64,000 bases of DNA from Oxalobacteraceae bacterium CAVE-383 (lineage in GTDB: Bacteria; Pseudomonadota; Gammaproteobacteria; Burkholderiales; Burkholderiaceae_D), in NCBI GenBank assembly GCA_004134995.1, contig REGP01000001.1:868001-932000 (forward strand), written 5' to 3'. The notes beneath the pieces are model-generated. The model saw only the letters and a list, made by a program, of their open reading frames with translations. It did no database searches and was not told the DNA's origin. Shown piece after piece: positions 1-8,804 of this stretch. The translations under genes were made by a program, and so were the position numbers. Each line of letters starts with the position of its first letter. The stretch's first letter is position 1.

Positions 1-1871
1 CGAACGGCCGTTTTACCACGCTCGACCGATCCAATCCCGAAGCGGAAGCCGTCGCCGTCGCCGGCGGCAAGTTCATTGCGGTCGGCACGCGGCAGGAAGT
101 CATGGCGCTGGCCGGGCCCGGCGCGGATGTCGAGGTCATCGATCTGAAGGGGCGGCGCGCCATCCCCGGACTGATCGACAGCCATATGCACATCATCCGC
201 GGCGGCCTGAACTACAACATGGAATTGCGCTGGGACGGCGTGCGTTCGCTGGCCGACGCGATGCGCATGCTCAAGGAACAGGTGGCGCGCACGCCCGCGC
301 CGCAATGGGTGCGCGTGGTCGGCGGCTTCACCGAACATCAGTTCGCCGAAAAGCGCCTGCCGACCATCGAGGAACTGAACGCGGCCGCGCCCGATACGCC
401 GGTGTTCATCCTGCACCTGTACGACCGCGCGCTGCTCAATGCGGCGGCGCTGCGCACCGTCGGCTATACCAGGGACACGCCGAATCCGCCGGGCGGCGAG
501 ATCATCCGCGACGGGCACGGCAATCCGACCGGCATGCTGCTGGCAAAGCCGAACGCCACGATCCTGTACGCGACGCTGGCCAAAGGCCCCAAGCTGCCGA
601 TCGAATACCAGAAAAATTCCACGCGGCATTTCATGCGCGAAGTGAACCGGCTCGGCGTGACCGGCGTGATCGACGCGGGCGGCGGTTTCCAGAATTATCC
701 GGACGACTATCAGATCATCGAAGACCTGCATGCCGAAGGGCAACTCACCATCCGGCTGGCCTACAACCTGTTTACGCAGAAGCCGAAGGAAGAACTCAAC
801 GATTTCAAATCATGGGCCGGCAAGGTAACGCCGGGACAGGGCGACGATCTGTACCGTCACAACGGCGCGGGCGAAATGCTGGTCTACAGCGCCGCCGATT
901 TCGAGGACTTCCGGGTCGAGCGGCCGGAGATGCCGCCGAACATGGAAGCCGATCTGGAGCCGGTGATCCGGCTGCTGGTGGAAAAGCGCTGGCCGTGGCG
1001 GCTGCATGCGACTTACGACCAGACCATTTCGCGCGCGCTGGATGTCTATGAGAAGGTGGCGCGCGACATGCCGTTCGAGAACCTGCACTGGTTTTTCGAT
1101 CACGCCGAAACCATCTCCGACCGCAATATCGACCGCATCGCGGCGCTGGGCGGCGGCATCGCGGTCCAGCACCGGATGGCGTTCCAGGGCGAGGATTTTG
1201 TCGAACGCTATGGCGCCGGCGCCGCCGAACGCACGCCGCCGGTCAAGCGCATGCTGGAAAAGGGCGTCAAGGTCGGCGCCGGCACCGATGCGACGCGCGT
1301 GGCTTCCTATAACCCCTGGGTGTCGCTGTCGTGGCTGGTCACCGGCAAGACGCTGGGCGGGCTGGCGCTTTATCCGCAGGCCAATCTGCTCGACCGCGAT
1401 ACCGCATTGCGGCTGTGGACCGAGGCCAATACCTGGTTTTCCAACGAAGAAGGCAAGAAAGGCCAGATCAAGGTAGGGCAATTGGCCGACCTTGCCGTGC
1501 TTTCCAACGATTATTTCAGCGCCCGCGAGGACGAAATCCAGGACATCACATCGGTGCTGACCGTGCTGGGCGGCGAAGTGGTGTACGGCGACGGCGAATA
1601 CGGCAATCTGGCGCCGCCGCTGCCGCCGGCCATGCCGGACTGGTCGCCGGTGCGCAGCTACGGCGGCTACCAGGCGCGTCCGCCCCTGAGCAAAAGCGCC
1701 GCGGCCGCTGCTGATTCTGCCGCCAAGGCGAAAATGGCGGCCTTGTGCAGTTGCGCCACTGCCTGCGGCGTGCACGGCCATGGCCACGCCGCGGCCTGGG
1801 CATCGAAGGCGCCGGTCTCGGATGAAAGCACATTCTGGGGCGCATTGGGATGTTCTTGCTGGGCTTTCTGA
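1..1871 (+). CDS. Amidohydrolase, YtcJ-like (5' end outside window)
   Basis: The reading frame is open from the first complete codon at position 3, so the true start lies upstream. The product belongs to the metal-dependent amidohydrolase superfamily: a DSHMHI motif (metal-binding HxH) lies about 15 codons after the ATG at 102, and a GTDA motif typical of the C-terminal part of the barrel lies near 1285. The superfamily hydrolyses amide or ester bonds; the substrate here is unknown. The last 45 residues form an odd tail with C-x-C, C-x3-C, an HGHGH cluster and a final CSC, which looks like an extra metal site. Small DoxX and XapX membrane proteins follow on the same strand and may be co-transcribed. 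The ATG at 102 is not the start because coherent family sequence (GRFTTLDRSNPEAEAVAVAG) precedes it. Confidence 0.85.
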   Translation, partial: NGRFTTLDRSNPEAEAVAVAGGKFIAVGTRQEVMALAGPGADVEVIDLKGRRAIPGLIDSHMHIIRGGLNYNMELRWDGVRSLADAMRMLKEQVARTPAPQWVRVVGGFTEHQFAEKRLPTIEELNAAAPDTPVFILHLYDRALLNAAALRTVGYTRDTPNPPGGEIIRDGHGNPTGMLLAKPNATILYATLAKGPKLPIEYQKNSTRHFMREVNRLGVTGVIDAGGGFQNYPDDYQIIEDLHAEGQLTIRLAYNLFTQKPKEELNDFKSWAGKVTPGQGDDLYRHNGAGEMLVYSAADFEDFRVERPEMPPNMEADLEPVIRLLVEKRWPWRLHATYDQTISRALDVYEKVARDMPFENLHWFFDHAETISDRNIDRIAALGGGIAVQHRMAFQGEDFVERYGAGAAERTPPVKRMLEKGVKVGAGTDATRVASYNPWVSLSWLVTGKTLGGLALYPQANLLDRDTALRLWTEANTWFSNEEGKKGQIKVGQLADLAVLSNDYFSAREDEIQDITSVLTVLGGEVVYGDGEYGNLAPPLPPAMPDWSPVRSYGGYQARPPLSKSAAAAADSAAKAKMAALCSCATACGVHGHGHAAAWASKAPVSDESTFWGALGCSCWAF

Positions 1872-1935
1872 ATGGCTTTCTCAAAAGCGCTTCTTGTGGC
1901 TTAATCATTGAATTCAATAAACCCGGGAGAACGCA

Positions 1936-2385
1936 ATGATCGAAGGACTGATGGCAAGCAAGGACAAGCTCAGCGCCATGGCGGCGCGCTTCGCCTCGCC
2001 AGGCCTGCATTGGGTGGCGTTGCTGGGGCTGTGCGCGGCTTATTTGCAGGGCGGCATCGTCAAGGCGCTGGATTTCCAGGGAGCAATCGGGGAAATGACG
2101 CATTTCGGCCTCACGCCGGCGCTGCCGTTCGCGGTCGCCGTGATTGTGCTGGAGCTGGGCGCATCGGCGATGATCCTGAGCGGCTTCTATCGATGGGCAG
2201 GCGCGCTGGCGCTGGCGGTATTCACGCTGATGGCAACGTTCATGGCGAATCGCTTCTGGAACATGGCGCCGCCCGAACGTTTCATGGCGGCCAATGGATT
2301 CTTCGAACATCTGGGCCTGGTCGGCGGCTTCCTGCTGGTGGCCTGGCACGACCTGAAAAGCAGGGCAGTGAACAATTTTTCGTAG
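1936..2385 (+). CDS. DoxX family membrane protein
   Basis: A 149-residue protein with about four hydrophobic segments (roughly residues 25-45, 55-80, 84-105 and 115-140), the size and layout of the DoxX family. These are small inner-membrane proteins of mostly unknown role, some linked to quinone or thiosulfate metabolism. The start at 1936 is preceded by GGGAGAA. It lies 64 bp after the amidohydrolase and 31 bp before the XapX gene on the same strand, so a three-gene unit is likely. The function here is not known. Confidence 0.75.
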   Translation: MIEGLMASKDKLSAMAARFASPGLHWVALLGLCAAYLQGGIVKALDFQGAIGEMTHFGLTPALPFAVAVIVLELGASAMILSGFYRWAGALALAVFTLMATFMANRFWNMAPPERFMAANGFFEHLGLVGGFLLVAWHDLKSRAVNNFS

Positions 2386-2416
2386 CGCGTATTTGCGTGC
2401 TTGAATCGGAACCGAC

Positions 2417-2698
2417 ATGAAAATCTATCTTCTCTCGCTGGGCGCCGGCATCCTGGTCGGCATCATTTACGCGTTCATGCATGTGCGTTCGCCGGCGCCG
2501 CCGGCCATTGCGCTGATCGGCCTGCTCGGCATGCTGATCGGCGAGCAGCTGGTGCCGATCGGCGCGCGCCTGCTGTCGGGCGAACCGATCACCATATCGT
2601 GGTTCAAGTCCGAGTGCGTGCCGAAGATCATGGGCGGGCCGCCGCCGGATCAGGAAGACGCCGCGGATCCGGCCAAAAATCCGGCCCAAAAATCGTAG
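2417..2698 (+). CDS. XapX domain protein
   Basis: A 93-residue protein. The first 55 residues form two hydrophobic helices with the short VGIIYAFMHVRSPAPPAIAL segment that is characteristic of XapX domain proteins. These are small membrane proteins of unknown function. The rest is a polar tail with one cysteine and a Pro/Asp-rich end. It follows the DoxX gene closely and probably belongs to the same transcript. The recognition is by sequence pattern only and no function can be assigned. Confidence 0.7.
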   Translation: MKIYLLSLGAGILVGIIYAFMHVRSPAPPAIALIGLLGMLIGEQLVPIGARLLSGEPITISWFKSECVPKIMGGPPPDQEDAADPAKNPAQKS

Positions 2699-2866
2699 GC
2701 GGCGCCATAAAAGCCGGTGTTTGAGGATTTCGGCACCAAAACAAGTCAGCCCGACGCATCATTTGAATGCATCCCGGACGGCAGAGGCAGCCGTTCCGTC
2801 ACGCTATTCACTCTGAAAACACGCCTCCAGCGCGCCTGGCACGGTAAATGCATGAATGTATTCCAT

Positions 2867-2878
2867 CTTGTATTCAAG
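2867..2878 (+). promoter_or_regulatory. Candidate GntR/FCD operator CTTG-TATT-CAAG
   Basis: A perfect 4-bp inverted repeat, CTTGTATTCAAG, sits 11 bp before the allophanate hydrolase start. An additional TGTATTC direct repeat begins at 2857, spaced 12 bp from the one inside the palindrome. FCD-type GntR regulators commonly bind short TTG-N-CAA-like palindromes, and such a regulator is encoded at 11532. The link between the site and that regulator is inferred. Confidence 0.4.
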
Positions 2879-2889
2879 TTGGAGCAGCA

Positions 2890-4791
2890 ATGCAATCCGT
2901 CCTGCGAAACCTGCCGTGCGATAGTCCGGCAACGTCGATAGCGCCGACGCCATCGACCATTGCCGAGATCCATGCCGGCTATGCCGACGGCGCATTGATG
3001 CCGAGCGAGGTGGTCGAAAGCGCCCTGGCGCGCATCGAGCAATCCGATCGCGGCGAGGTATGGATTTCCCGCGTGACGCGCAAGCGCCTGTTGCGGCAGG
3101 CGGCGGAATTGGACGTCATGCTGCGCATCAGGGGGCGCGCCATTTTCGACATCATGCCCCTGTTCGGCATTCCGTTCGCGGTAAAGGACAATATCGATGT
3201 CGCCGGCATGCGCACCACGGCGGCCTGTCCGGCCTTCGGCTACCGCGCCAAGAACAGCGCGGCGGTCGTCGAAAAGCTGCAGCAGGCCGGCGCGATATTG
3301 CTCGGCAAGACCAATCTCGATCAATTCGCCACCGGCCTGGTCGGCACCCGCTCGCCGTACGGCGCCGTGCGCAATGCGCTGCATCCGGAATATGTTTCGG
3401 GCGGCTCGAGTTCCGGCTCGGCCACCGCGGTGGCGCTAGGGCAAGTGGTATTCGCATTGGGTACCGACACCGCCGGCTCGGGCCGCGTGCCGGCCGCCTT
3501 CAATCACCTGGTCGGCCTGAAGCCGACACGCGGGCTGTTCAGCAATCGCGGCCTGTTGCCGGCATGCCGTTCGCTGGATTGCATTTCCATCTTCGCCAAT
3601 GACGTCGGCGACGCCTGGCTGATCGCGCAAAGCGCCGCGGGCCACGATCCCGAAGACAGCTATTCGCGCGCGCCGCGGATGCTGGGCGTGAAATGCCGCG
3701 GCTATCGCGTCGCGGTGCCGAAAAATCCTGAATTTTTCGGCGACCTGCCGGCGCAGCGCGCATTCGAACAGGCATTGAAAACCATCGCCAGGCTACCCGG
3801 CGTGACCATTCATCGCATTCCCTTCACGGTTTTTACGGACATCGCGCAATTGCTGTATCAGGGGCCGTGGGTGGGAGAACGGCGCGCGGCCATCGACGAC
3901 TTTTTCACCGCGCATGCCGATGAGATGGATCCGGTGGTGCGCGACATCGTCGGCCAGTCCGACGACTACACTGCGGTCGATCTGTTCAAGGCGCAGTATC
4001 GCCTGGCCGAATTGCGGCGCCAGGCCGAAGACCTGCTGGCCGCCAGCGACATGATGCTGGTGCCGACCGCGCCGACTTTTCCGACCATCGCGGCGGTCAA
4101 GGCCGATCCGGTGCGGCTCAATTCCCAACTCGGCTACTACACCAATTTCGTCAATCTGCTGGACATGGCCGCGCTGGCGATCCCGGCCCACTGGCGCATG
4201 GACGGCCTGCCGGCCGGCGTGACATTGATCGGACCGGCCGGCTCGGATCATCTGCTGGCGCAGGCCGGGGCGCGCTTCCAGCATGCGTTCGGCGGCGCCG
4301 CGCAGGCCGGCGCAATCGCGCGCGCGCCGCTGGCGTTCAATGAAGAGACGATCAAGCTGGCCGTGGTCGGCGCGCATCTGGTTGGCCAGCCATTGAACTG
4401 GCAATTGCTGGAAGCCGGCGCCAGGCTGCTGGCCGAGACCGAAACCAGCGCCGACTACCGGCTTTACGCCCTGGCCGACACGATTCCCCCCAAGCCCGGC
4501 CTGGCGCGCACGGCGGACGGCGGCGCGTCCATCGCGGTCGAAGTCTGGGAACTGCCGCTGCGCAATTTCGGCGCATTGGTGGCCGCCGTGCCGGCGCCGC
4601 TGGGGATCGGCACGCTGACGCTGGCCGGCGGCGAACGGGTCAAGGGATTCATCTGCGAACCCGCCGCCATCGACAGCGCGCACGACATCACCCATTACGG
4701 CGGCTGGCGTCCTTATCTCGATACGCTGGCGCAAGCAGCAAACACACAAGAAACAAGAACCGCAGTCGCTTCAAAAGCCGTCCCGGGTTGA
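2890..4791 (+). CDS. atzF: Allophanate hydrolase (amidase signature family)
   Basis: A 633-residue amidase-signature enzyme that would convert allophanate to ammonia and CO2, the last step of biuret and cyanuric acid breakdown. The Lys-cisSer-Ser triad is visible as K99 (AVKDN), S173 in GGSSSGSA and S197 in DTAGSGR, each offset by exactly eight from the K91/S165/S189 triad I recall for Pseudomonas AtzF. A C-terminal region of about 150 residues follows the amidase domain, as in AtzF-type enzymes. I chose the ATG at 2890 because GGAG lies 5 bp before it; an in-frame ATG at 2848 lacks this. It heads a one-strand cluster with a BMP-type importer and biuret hydrolase. A urea amidolyase role is less likely because no urea carboxylase gene is present. 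Confidence 0.9.
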   Translation: MQSVLRNLPCDSPATSIAPTPSTIAEIHAGYADGALMPSEVVESALARIEQSDRGEVWISRVTRKRLLRQAAELDVMLRIRGRAIFDIMPLFGIPFAVKDNIDVAGMRTTAACPAFGYRAKNSAAVVEKLQQAGAILLGKTNLDQFATGLVGTRSPYGAVRNALHPEYVSGGSSSGSATAVALGQVVFALGTDTAGSGRVPAAFNHLVGLKPTRGLFSNRGLLPACRSLDCISIFANDVGDAWLIAQSAAGHDPEDSYSRAPRMLGVKCRGYRVAVPKNPEFFGDLPAQRAFEQALKTIARLPGVTIHRIPFTVFTDIAQLLYQGPWVGERRAAIDDFFTAHADEMDPVVRDIVGQSDDYTAVDLFKAQYRLAELRRQAEDLLAASDMMLVPTAPTFPTIAAVKADPVRLNSQLGYYTNFVNLLDMAALAIPAHWRMDGLPAGVTLIGPAGSDHLLAQAGARFQHAFGGAAQAGAIARAPLAFNEETIKLAVVGAHLVGQPLNWQLLEAGARLLAETETSADYRLYALADTIPPKPGLARTADGGASIAVEVWELPLRNFGALVAAVPAPLGIGTLTLAGGERVKGFICEPAAIDSAHDITHYGGWRPYLDTLAQAANTQETRTAVASKAVPG

Positions 4792-4837
4792 TCCGTTAAC
4801 CTGATCCATTACCCTCATCCATACCTTTATCCATCAC
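4788..4837 (+). repeat. Four degenerate 12-13 bp tandem repeats
   Basis: Between the allophanate hydrolase stop and the binding-protein gene there are four imperfect head-to-tail copies of a unit close to CTGATCCATTACC, at 4788, 4801, 4814 and 4826. The first copy overlaps the stop codon of the upstream gene. No further function can be read from the sequence. Confidence 0.7.
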
Positions 4838-4865
4838 ACATTCTTATCTTTCGGGGAGCCTTGCC

Positions 4866-5966
4866 ATGAATAGTCGCCGTAAATTCCTTACCCATACCGG
4901 TGCGGTTGCATTGGGCGCATCGTTGCCGTTCGGCCTGCTGCATGCGGCGACCCCGCTGACCGTCGGCTTCGTCTATGTCGGGCCGCGCGACGATTTCGGC
5001 TACAACCAGTCGCACGCCCAGGCTGCCGCGATGCTCAAGAAAATGCCGGGCGTCAAAGTGATCGAAGAAGAAAACGTGCCCGAAACCAATGCCGTCCAGA
5101 AGGTGATGGAAGCGATGATCGTGCAGGACGGCGCCAGCCTGATCTTCGCGACGTCGTACGGCTATTTCGATCCGCACGTGCTGAAGATCGCGGAAAAATA
5201 TCCGCAGGTGCGCATCGCGCATTGCGGCGGCATGTGGACCAAGGGCAAGCATCCGATGAATGCCGGCAGCTTTTTCGGCTATATCGACGAATGCGAATAC
5301 CTGAGCGGCATCATTGCCGGCTCGATGAGCAAGAGCAAGAAGCTGGCATTCGTCGCCGCCAAGCCGATTCCGCAGGTGCTGCGCAACATCAATGCGTTCA
5401 CGCTCGGCGCGCAATCGGTGGACCCGTCGATCACCACGCGCGTGGTCTTCACCGGCGACTGGTCGATGCCGGTCAAGGAAGCGGAAGCGGCCAATAGCCT
5501 GATGGATCAGGGTTGCGATGTCATTACCTGCCACGTCGACAGCCCGAAAGTCATTATCGAAACCGCCGAAAAACGCGGCGTGATGAGCTGCGGCTACCAC
5601 ACCAACCAGGCCGCGCTGGCGCCGAAGGGGTATCTGACCGGCGCCGAATGGAACTGGAATACGCCGGATACGCAAATCGTCAAGGCGGCGCTGGACGGCA
5701 AGCCGATGATCAATTTCCTGCGCGGCGGGCTGAAAGACAATTTCGTCAAGATGTCGCCGTATAACGCCGGCGTCAGCGCGGCGGCCAAGAAAAAGGCCGA
5801 CGGCGTCAAGCAGCAGATGCTGGCCGGCAAATTCTCGATTTTCAAGGGGCCGATCAAGGACAACAAGGGCAATACGCCGATTGCCGCCGGCGTTACCCTG
5901 GATCAGACCGACGGCGTGCTGGAAGGCATGAACTACCTGGTGGCAGGGGTGATCGGGCAGGTATAG
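4866..5966 (+). CDS. BMP-family ABC transporter substrate-binding protein
   Basis: A 366-residue periplasmic binding protein of the BMP (basic membrane protein) family, which serves RbsA-like importers of nucleosides and related small molecules. The N-terminus MNSRRKFLTHTGAVALGASL is a twin-arginine-type signal. The mature part begins PLTVGFVYVGPRDDFGYNQSH, the classic BMP opening. GGGGAG lies just upstream of the start. The two permeases and the duplicated ATPase of the same importer follow, with a biuret hydrolase gene between them. The ligand is therefore probably biuret or a related ureide; this is inferred from context only. Confidence 0.88.
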   Translation: MNSRRKFLTHTGAVALGASLPFGLLHAATPLTVGFVYVGPRDDFGYNQSHAQAAAMLKKMPGVKVIEEENVPETNAVQKVMEAMIVQDGASLIFATSYGYFDPHVLKIAEKYPQVRIAHCGGMWTKGKHPMNAGSFFGYIDECEYLSGIIAGSMSKSKKLAFVAAKPIPQVLRNINAFTLGAQSVDPSITTRVVFTGDWSMPVKEAEAANSLMDQGCDVITCHVDSPKVIIETAEKRGVMSCGYHTNQAALAPKGYLTGAEWNWNTPDTQIVKAALDGKPMINFLRGGLKDNFVKMSPYNAGVSAAAKKKADGVKQQMLAGKFSIFKGPIKDNKGNTPIAAGVTLDQTDGVLEGMNYLVAGVIGQV

Positions 5967-6009
5967 AACCTGCTTGCCACTTTACATCTCCACGCCTGCG
6001 GACGCTTCC

Positions 6010-7155
6010 ATGACTGCGCTTATGAACGATTTCATCCTCAGTTGCAAAGCCAACCTGGCAAGCCGCCTGCTGCCGGCGGTGCCGACGCTGTGCGCGCTGG
6101 CCGGCACCTTGCTGCTGTTCGTTCTGTTTCTGCTGGCGCAGGGCAAGCCGGCCGGTGAGGCCTGCCTGTATATCTATCAGGGCGCGTTCGGTTCGTCGTT
6201 TGCCTGGCAAAACACCTTGCAGCGCGCGGCGCCGTTGTTGCTGACGGCGCTGTGCGTTGCACTGCCGGCGCGCGCCGGGCTGGTCATTATCGGCGGCGAG
6301 GGGGCGCTGGCGCTGGGCGGCCTGGCGGCGGCGGTGTTGCCCTCGGCGCTGCCGCATTGGCCGTGGCTGGTGATGCTGCCCCTGATGGGGCTGGCGGCGA
6401 TGGCGGCCGGCGGCGTCTGGATCGCCTTGTGCGGCGCGCTGCGCCAGTGGCGCGGCGTCAACGAGACCATTTCCAGCCTGTTGCTGTCGTATCTGGCGCT
6501 GGCGCTGTTTCGCCATCTGGTCGAAGGGCCGCTGCGCGATCCGGCCAGCCTGAACAAGCCTTCGACATTTCCGCTGGCGCAGGAATACCTGATCGATTCC
6601 ATGCCGTTCCTGGATGTGCATTGGGGATTGGCTTGGGGCGCGGCGGCCTGCATCGCGGCCTGGGTGATGGTGAAATACAGTACCTTCGGTTTCTCGCTGG
6701 GCGTGGTGGGGGGCAATATCCGCACCGCGCGGCTGGTCGGTTTGCCGGTCAACCGGCTGGTGCTGATCGCCTGCGCCATGGGCGGCGCCGCGGCCGGCCT
6801 GGCCGGCATGCTGGAAATCGCCGCGGTGCAGGGCAGCGCCAACAGCGCGCTGCTGGCTGGCTACGGTTTCGGCGGCATTCTGGTGGCGTTCGCGGCACGC
6901 CAGAATCCGCTGGCGATCGTGGTGTGCGCCATCGTGATCGGCGGCGTCGAAGCCAGCGGCAGCCTGCTGCAGCGGCGGCTCGGCCTGCCGGATGCCACCA
7001 CACTGGTATTGCAGGGCCTGCTGTTCTGCAATCTGCTGGCCTGGGAAACCATCGTCGGGCGCCTGGCCGACATGCGCCTGCGCTGGCAACAGGCGGCGGC
7101 CAATTCCGCGGCGGAGGCGGCGGCGGAGGTGCGGGTGGAGGTGAGCCATGTCTGA
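6010..7155 (+). CDS. ABC transporter permease (BMP-type importer, first subunit)
   Basis: A 381-residue polytopic inner-membrane protein with eight or more hydrophobic segments and the GGEGALALGG and MGGAAAGLAGMLE signatures of the RbsC/BPD_transp_2 permeases that pair with BMP binding proteins. I chose the ATG at 6010. The frame extends upstream to a TTG at 5974, but that would add a non-hydrophobic leader with no ribosome site; the ATG at 6022 is a further alternative. It overlaps the next permease by 8 bp, indicating translational coupling. Confidence 0.85.
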   Translation: MTALMNDFILSCKANLASRLLPAVPTLCALAGTLLLFVLFLLAQGKPAGEACLYIYQGAFGSSFAWQNTLQRAAPLLLTALCVALPARAGLVIIGGEGALALGGLAAAVLPSALPHWPWLVMLPLMGLAAMAAGGVWIALCGALRQWRGVNETISSLLLSYLALALFRHLVEGPLRDPASLNKPSTFPLAQEYLIDSMPFLDVHWGLAWGAAACIAAWVMVKYSTFGFSLGVVGGNIRTARLVGLPVNRLVLIACAMGGAAAGLAGMLEIAAVQGSANSALLAGYGFGGILVAFAARQNPLAIVVCAIVIGGVEASGSLLQRRLGLPDATTLVLQGLLFCNLLAWETIVGRLADMRLRWQQAAANSAAEAAAEVRVEVSHV

Positions 7156-8068
7156 AATCGATTATCCGACGCTGCTGCTGGCCTTGTTCGCCGGCGCCAT
7201 CCGCGTCGGCACGCCGTTCCTGTTCGTCAGCCTTGGGGAATGCCTCACCGAAAAGGGCGGGCGCGTCAACCTGGGCCTGGAAGGCATTCTGGTGGCCGGC
7301 GCGATGACCGGCTATGCCGTCTCTTTCCTCAGCGGTTCGGCCTGGCTCGGCGTGCTGGCGGCCGGACTGGCCGGGCTGCTGCTGGGCACGCTCCACGGCC
7401 TGGTCTGTTCGCTGCCGCGCGTCAACGACATCGCCTTCGGCATCGCGCTGATGCTGCTCGGCACCGGTTTGGCGTTCTTTCTCGGCAAGCCGTTCATTCA
7501 ACCGCAGGCGCCGATGCTGCCGGCCATCGATTTCGGCGCCTGGACCGCCAATGCGCAACTGCACAGCGCGCTGCAGATCAACGCGTTGTTTCTGATCGGC
7601 GTGCTGCTGGCGGCGTTATTGCAATGGGGGCTGTCCGGCACGCGCTGGGGGCTGGCGTTGCGGCTGGTCGGCGATCACGCCGAAACGGCGCGCGCGCTCG
7701 GCTATTCGATCAACGCCACACGCATTGCCGCGACTGCCTGCGGCGGCTTCCTGGCCGGCGTCGGCGGCGCTTATCTGTCGCTGTATTACCCTGGCAGCTG
7801 GAATGAAGGCCTGTCCAGCGGGCAGGGGCTGATGGCGGTGGCGCTGGTGATCTTCGCGCGCTGGCAGCCGATGCGCTGCCTCGGCGCGGCGCTGCTGTTC
7901 GGCGCCGCCGGCGCGCTCGGCCCGGCGCTGCAGGCGGTCGGCATTACTTCCGGCTATTACCTGTTCAATGCGGCCCCGTACGCATTGACCCTGCTGATCA
8001 TGGTGCTGACCTGCCGTCCCGACCGCACGCTCGACAGCGCGCCGGGCGAGCTCAGCCTCACGCGTTAG
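7148..8068 (+). CDS. ABC transporter permease (BMP-type importer, second subunit)
   Basis: A 306-residue membrane protein that forms the second half of the permease heterodimer. It has the family phrase CLTEKGGRVNLGLEGILVAGAM near residues 30-50, which corresponds to the GGEGALALGG region of its partner. Eight or so hydrophobic segments are evident. It overlaps the upstream permease by 8 bp and is followed after 36 bp by the biuret hydrolase gene, so the enzyme gene interrupts the usual transporter order of permease, permease, ATPase. Confidence 0.87.
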   Translation: MSEIDYPTLLLALFAGAIRVGTPFLFVSLGECLTEKGGRVNLGLEGILVAGAMTGYAVSFLSGSAWLGVLAAGLAGLLLGTLHGLVCSLPRVNDIAFGIALMLLGTGLAFFLGKPFIQPQAPMLPAIDFGAWTANAQLHSALQINALFLIGVLLAALLQWGLSGTRWGLALRLVGDHAETARALGYSINATRIAATACGGFLAGVGGAYLSLYYPGSWNEGLSSGQGLMAVALVIFARWQPMRCLGAALLFGAAGALGPALQAVGITSGYYLFNAAPYALTLLIMVLTCRPDRTLDSAPGELSLTR

Positions 8069-8104
8069 CCGCCACCGATATTTGACATGAACCTGGAGAA
8101 CACG

Positions 8105-8803
8105 ATGCCGGAGACCTATTTGCAGGCCGAACCCTATCCCTGGCCTTACGACGGCAATTTGACGCCGCAAAATACCGCACTGATCGTGATCGACATGCAA
8201 ACCGATTTCTGCGGCGTCGGCGGCTATGTCGACAAGATGGGCTACGACCTGGCGCTCACGCGCGCGCCGATCGGCCCGATCGGCCGCGTGATGCAGGCGC
8301 TGCGGGCCGGCGGTTATGCCATCATCCATACCCGGGAGGGGCATCGCCCCGATCTGTCCGATCTGCCGGAGAACAAGCGCTGGCGTTCGCGCCGCATCGG
8401 CGCCAACGGCGTCGGCATCGGCGACGACGGACCGTGCGGCAAAATCCTGGTGCGCGGCGAACCGGGCTGGGAAATCATTCCGGAGCTGGCGCCGCTGCCA
8501 GGCGAAATCATCATCGACAAGCCCGGCAAGGGATCTTTTTGCGCCACCGATCTCGAACTGATTCTGCGCACACGCGGCATTCGCAACCTGATTCTGAGCG
8601 GCATCACCACCGATGTCTGCGTGCATACCACCATGCGCGAGGCCAATGACCGCGGTTTCGAATGCCTGCTGCTCGACGATTGCTGCGCCGCGACCGATCA
8701 CGCCAATCATCTGGCGGCATTGTCCATGGTGAAAATGCAGGGCGGCGTATTTGGCGCGGTATCGGATTCGGCCGCTTTGCTGGCTGTCCTGGGCCGGGGC
8801 TGA
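8105..8803 (+). CDS. biuH: Biuret hydrolase (isochorismatase-like cysteine hydrolase)
   Basis: A 232-residue cysteine hydrolase that would convert biuret to allophanate and ammonia. The Asp-Lys-Cys triad is D30 ([10 protein letters not shown]), K139 ([13 protein letters not shown]) and C172 ([17 protein letters not shown]). These regions, the AEPYPWPY opening and [15 protein letters not shown] near the end closely match the Rhizobium leguminosarum biuret hydrolase as I recall it (D36, K142, C175). I chose the ATG at 8105, which follows GGAG at a good distance; the in-frame ATG at 8087 does not. The allophanate hydrolase that would use its product heads the same cluster. The gene lies between the transporter permeases and the transporter ATPase. 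Confidence 0.9.
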   Translation: MPETYLQAEPYPWPYDGNLTPQNTALIVIDMQTDFCGVGGYVDKMGYDLALTRAPIGPIGRVMQALRAGGYAIIHTREGHRPDLSDLPENKRWRSRRIGANGVGIGDDGPCGKILVRGEPGWEIIPELAPLPGEIIIDKPGKGSFCATDLELILRTRGIRNLILSGITTDVCVHTTMREANDRGFECLLLDDCCAATDHANHLAALSMVKMQGGVFGAVSDSAALLAVLGRG

Positions 8804-8804
8804 G

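Noticed and set aside
2699..2889. Guanidine (ykkC-type) riboswitch before allophanate hydrolase
   Set aside because: A short GGACGGC hairpin is present near 2776, but the conserved loops of the known guanidine riboswitch classes are missing.
5893..7149. Long minus-strand open frame opposite the permease genes
   Set aside because: It is Arg/Gln/His-rich without family motifs, and the plus strand carries a clear permease. GC-rich DNA yields such antisense frames often.
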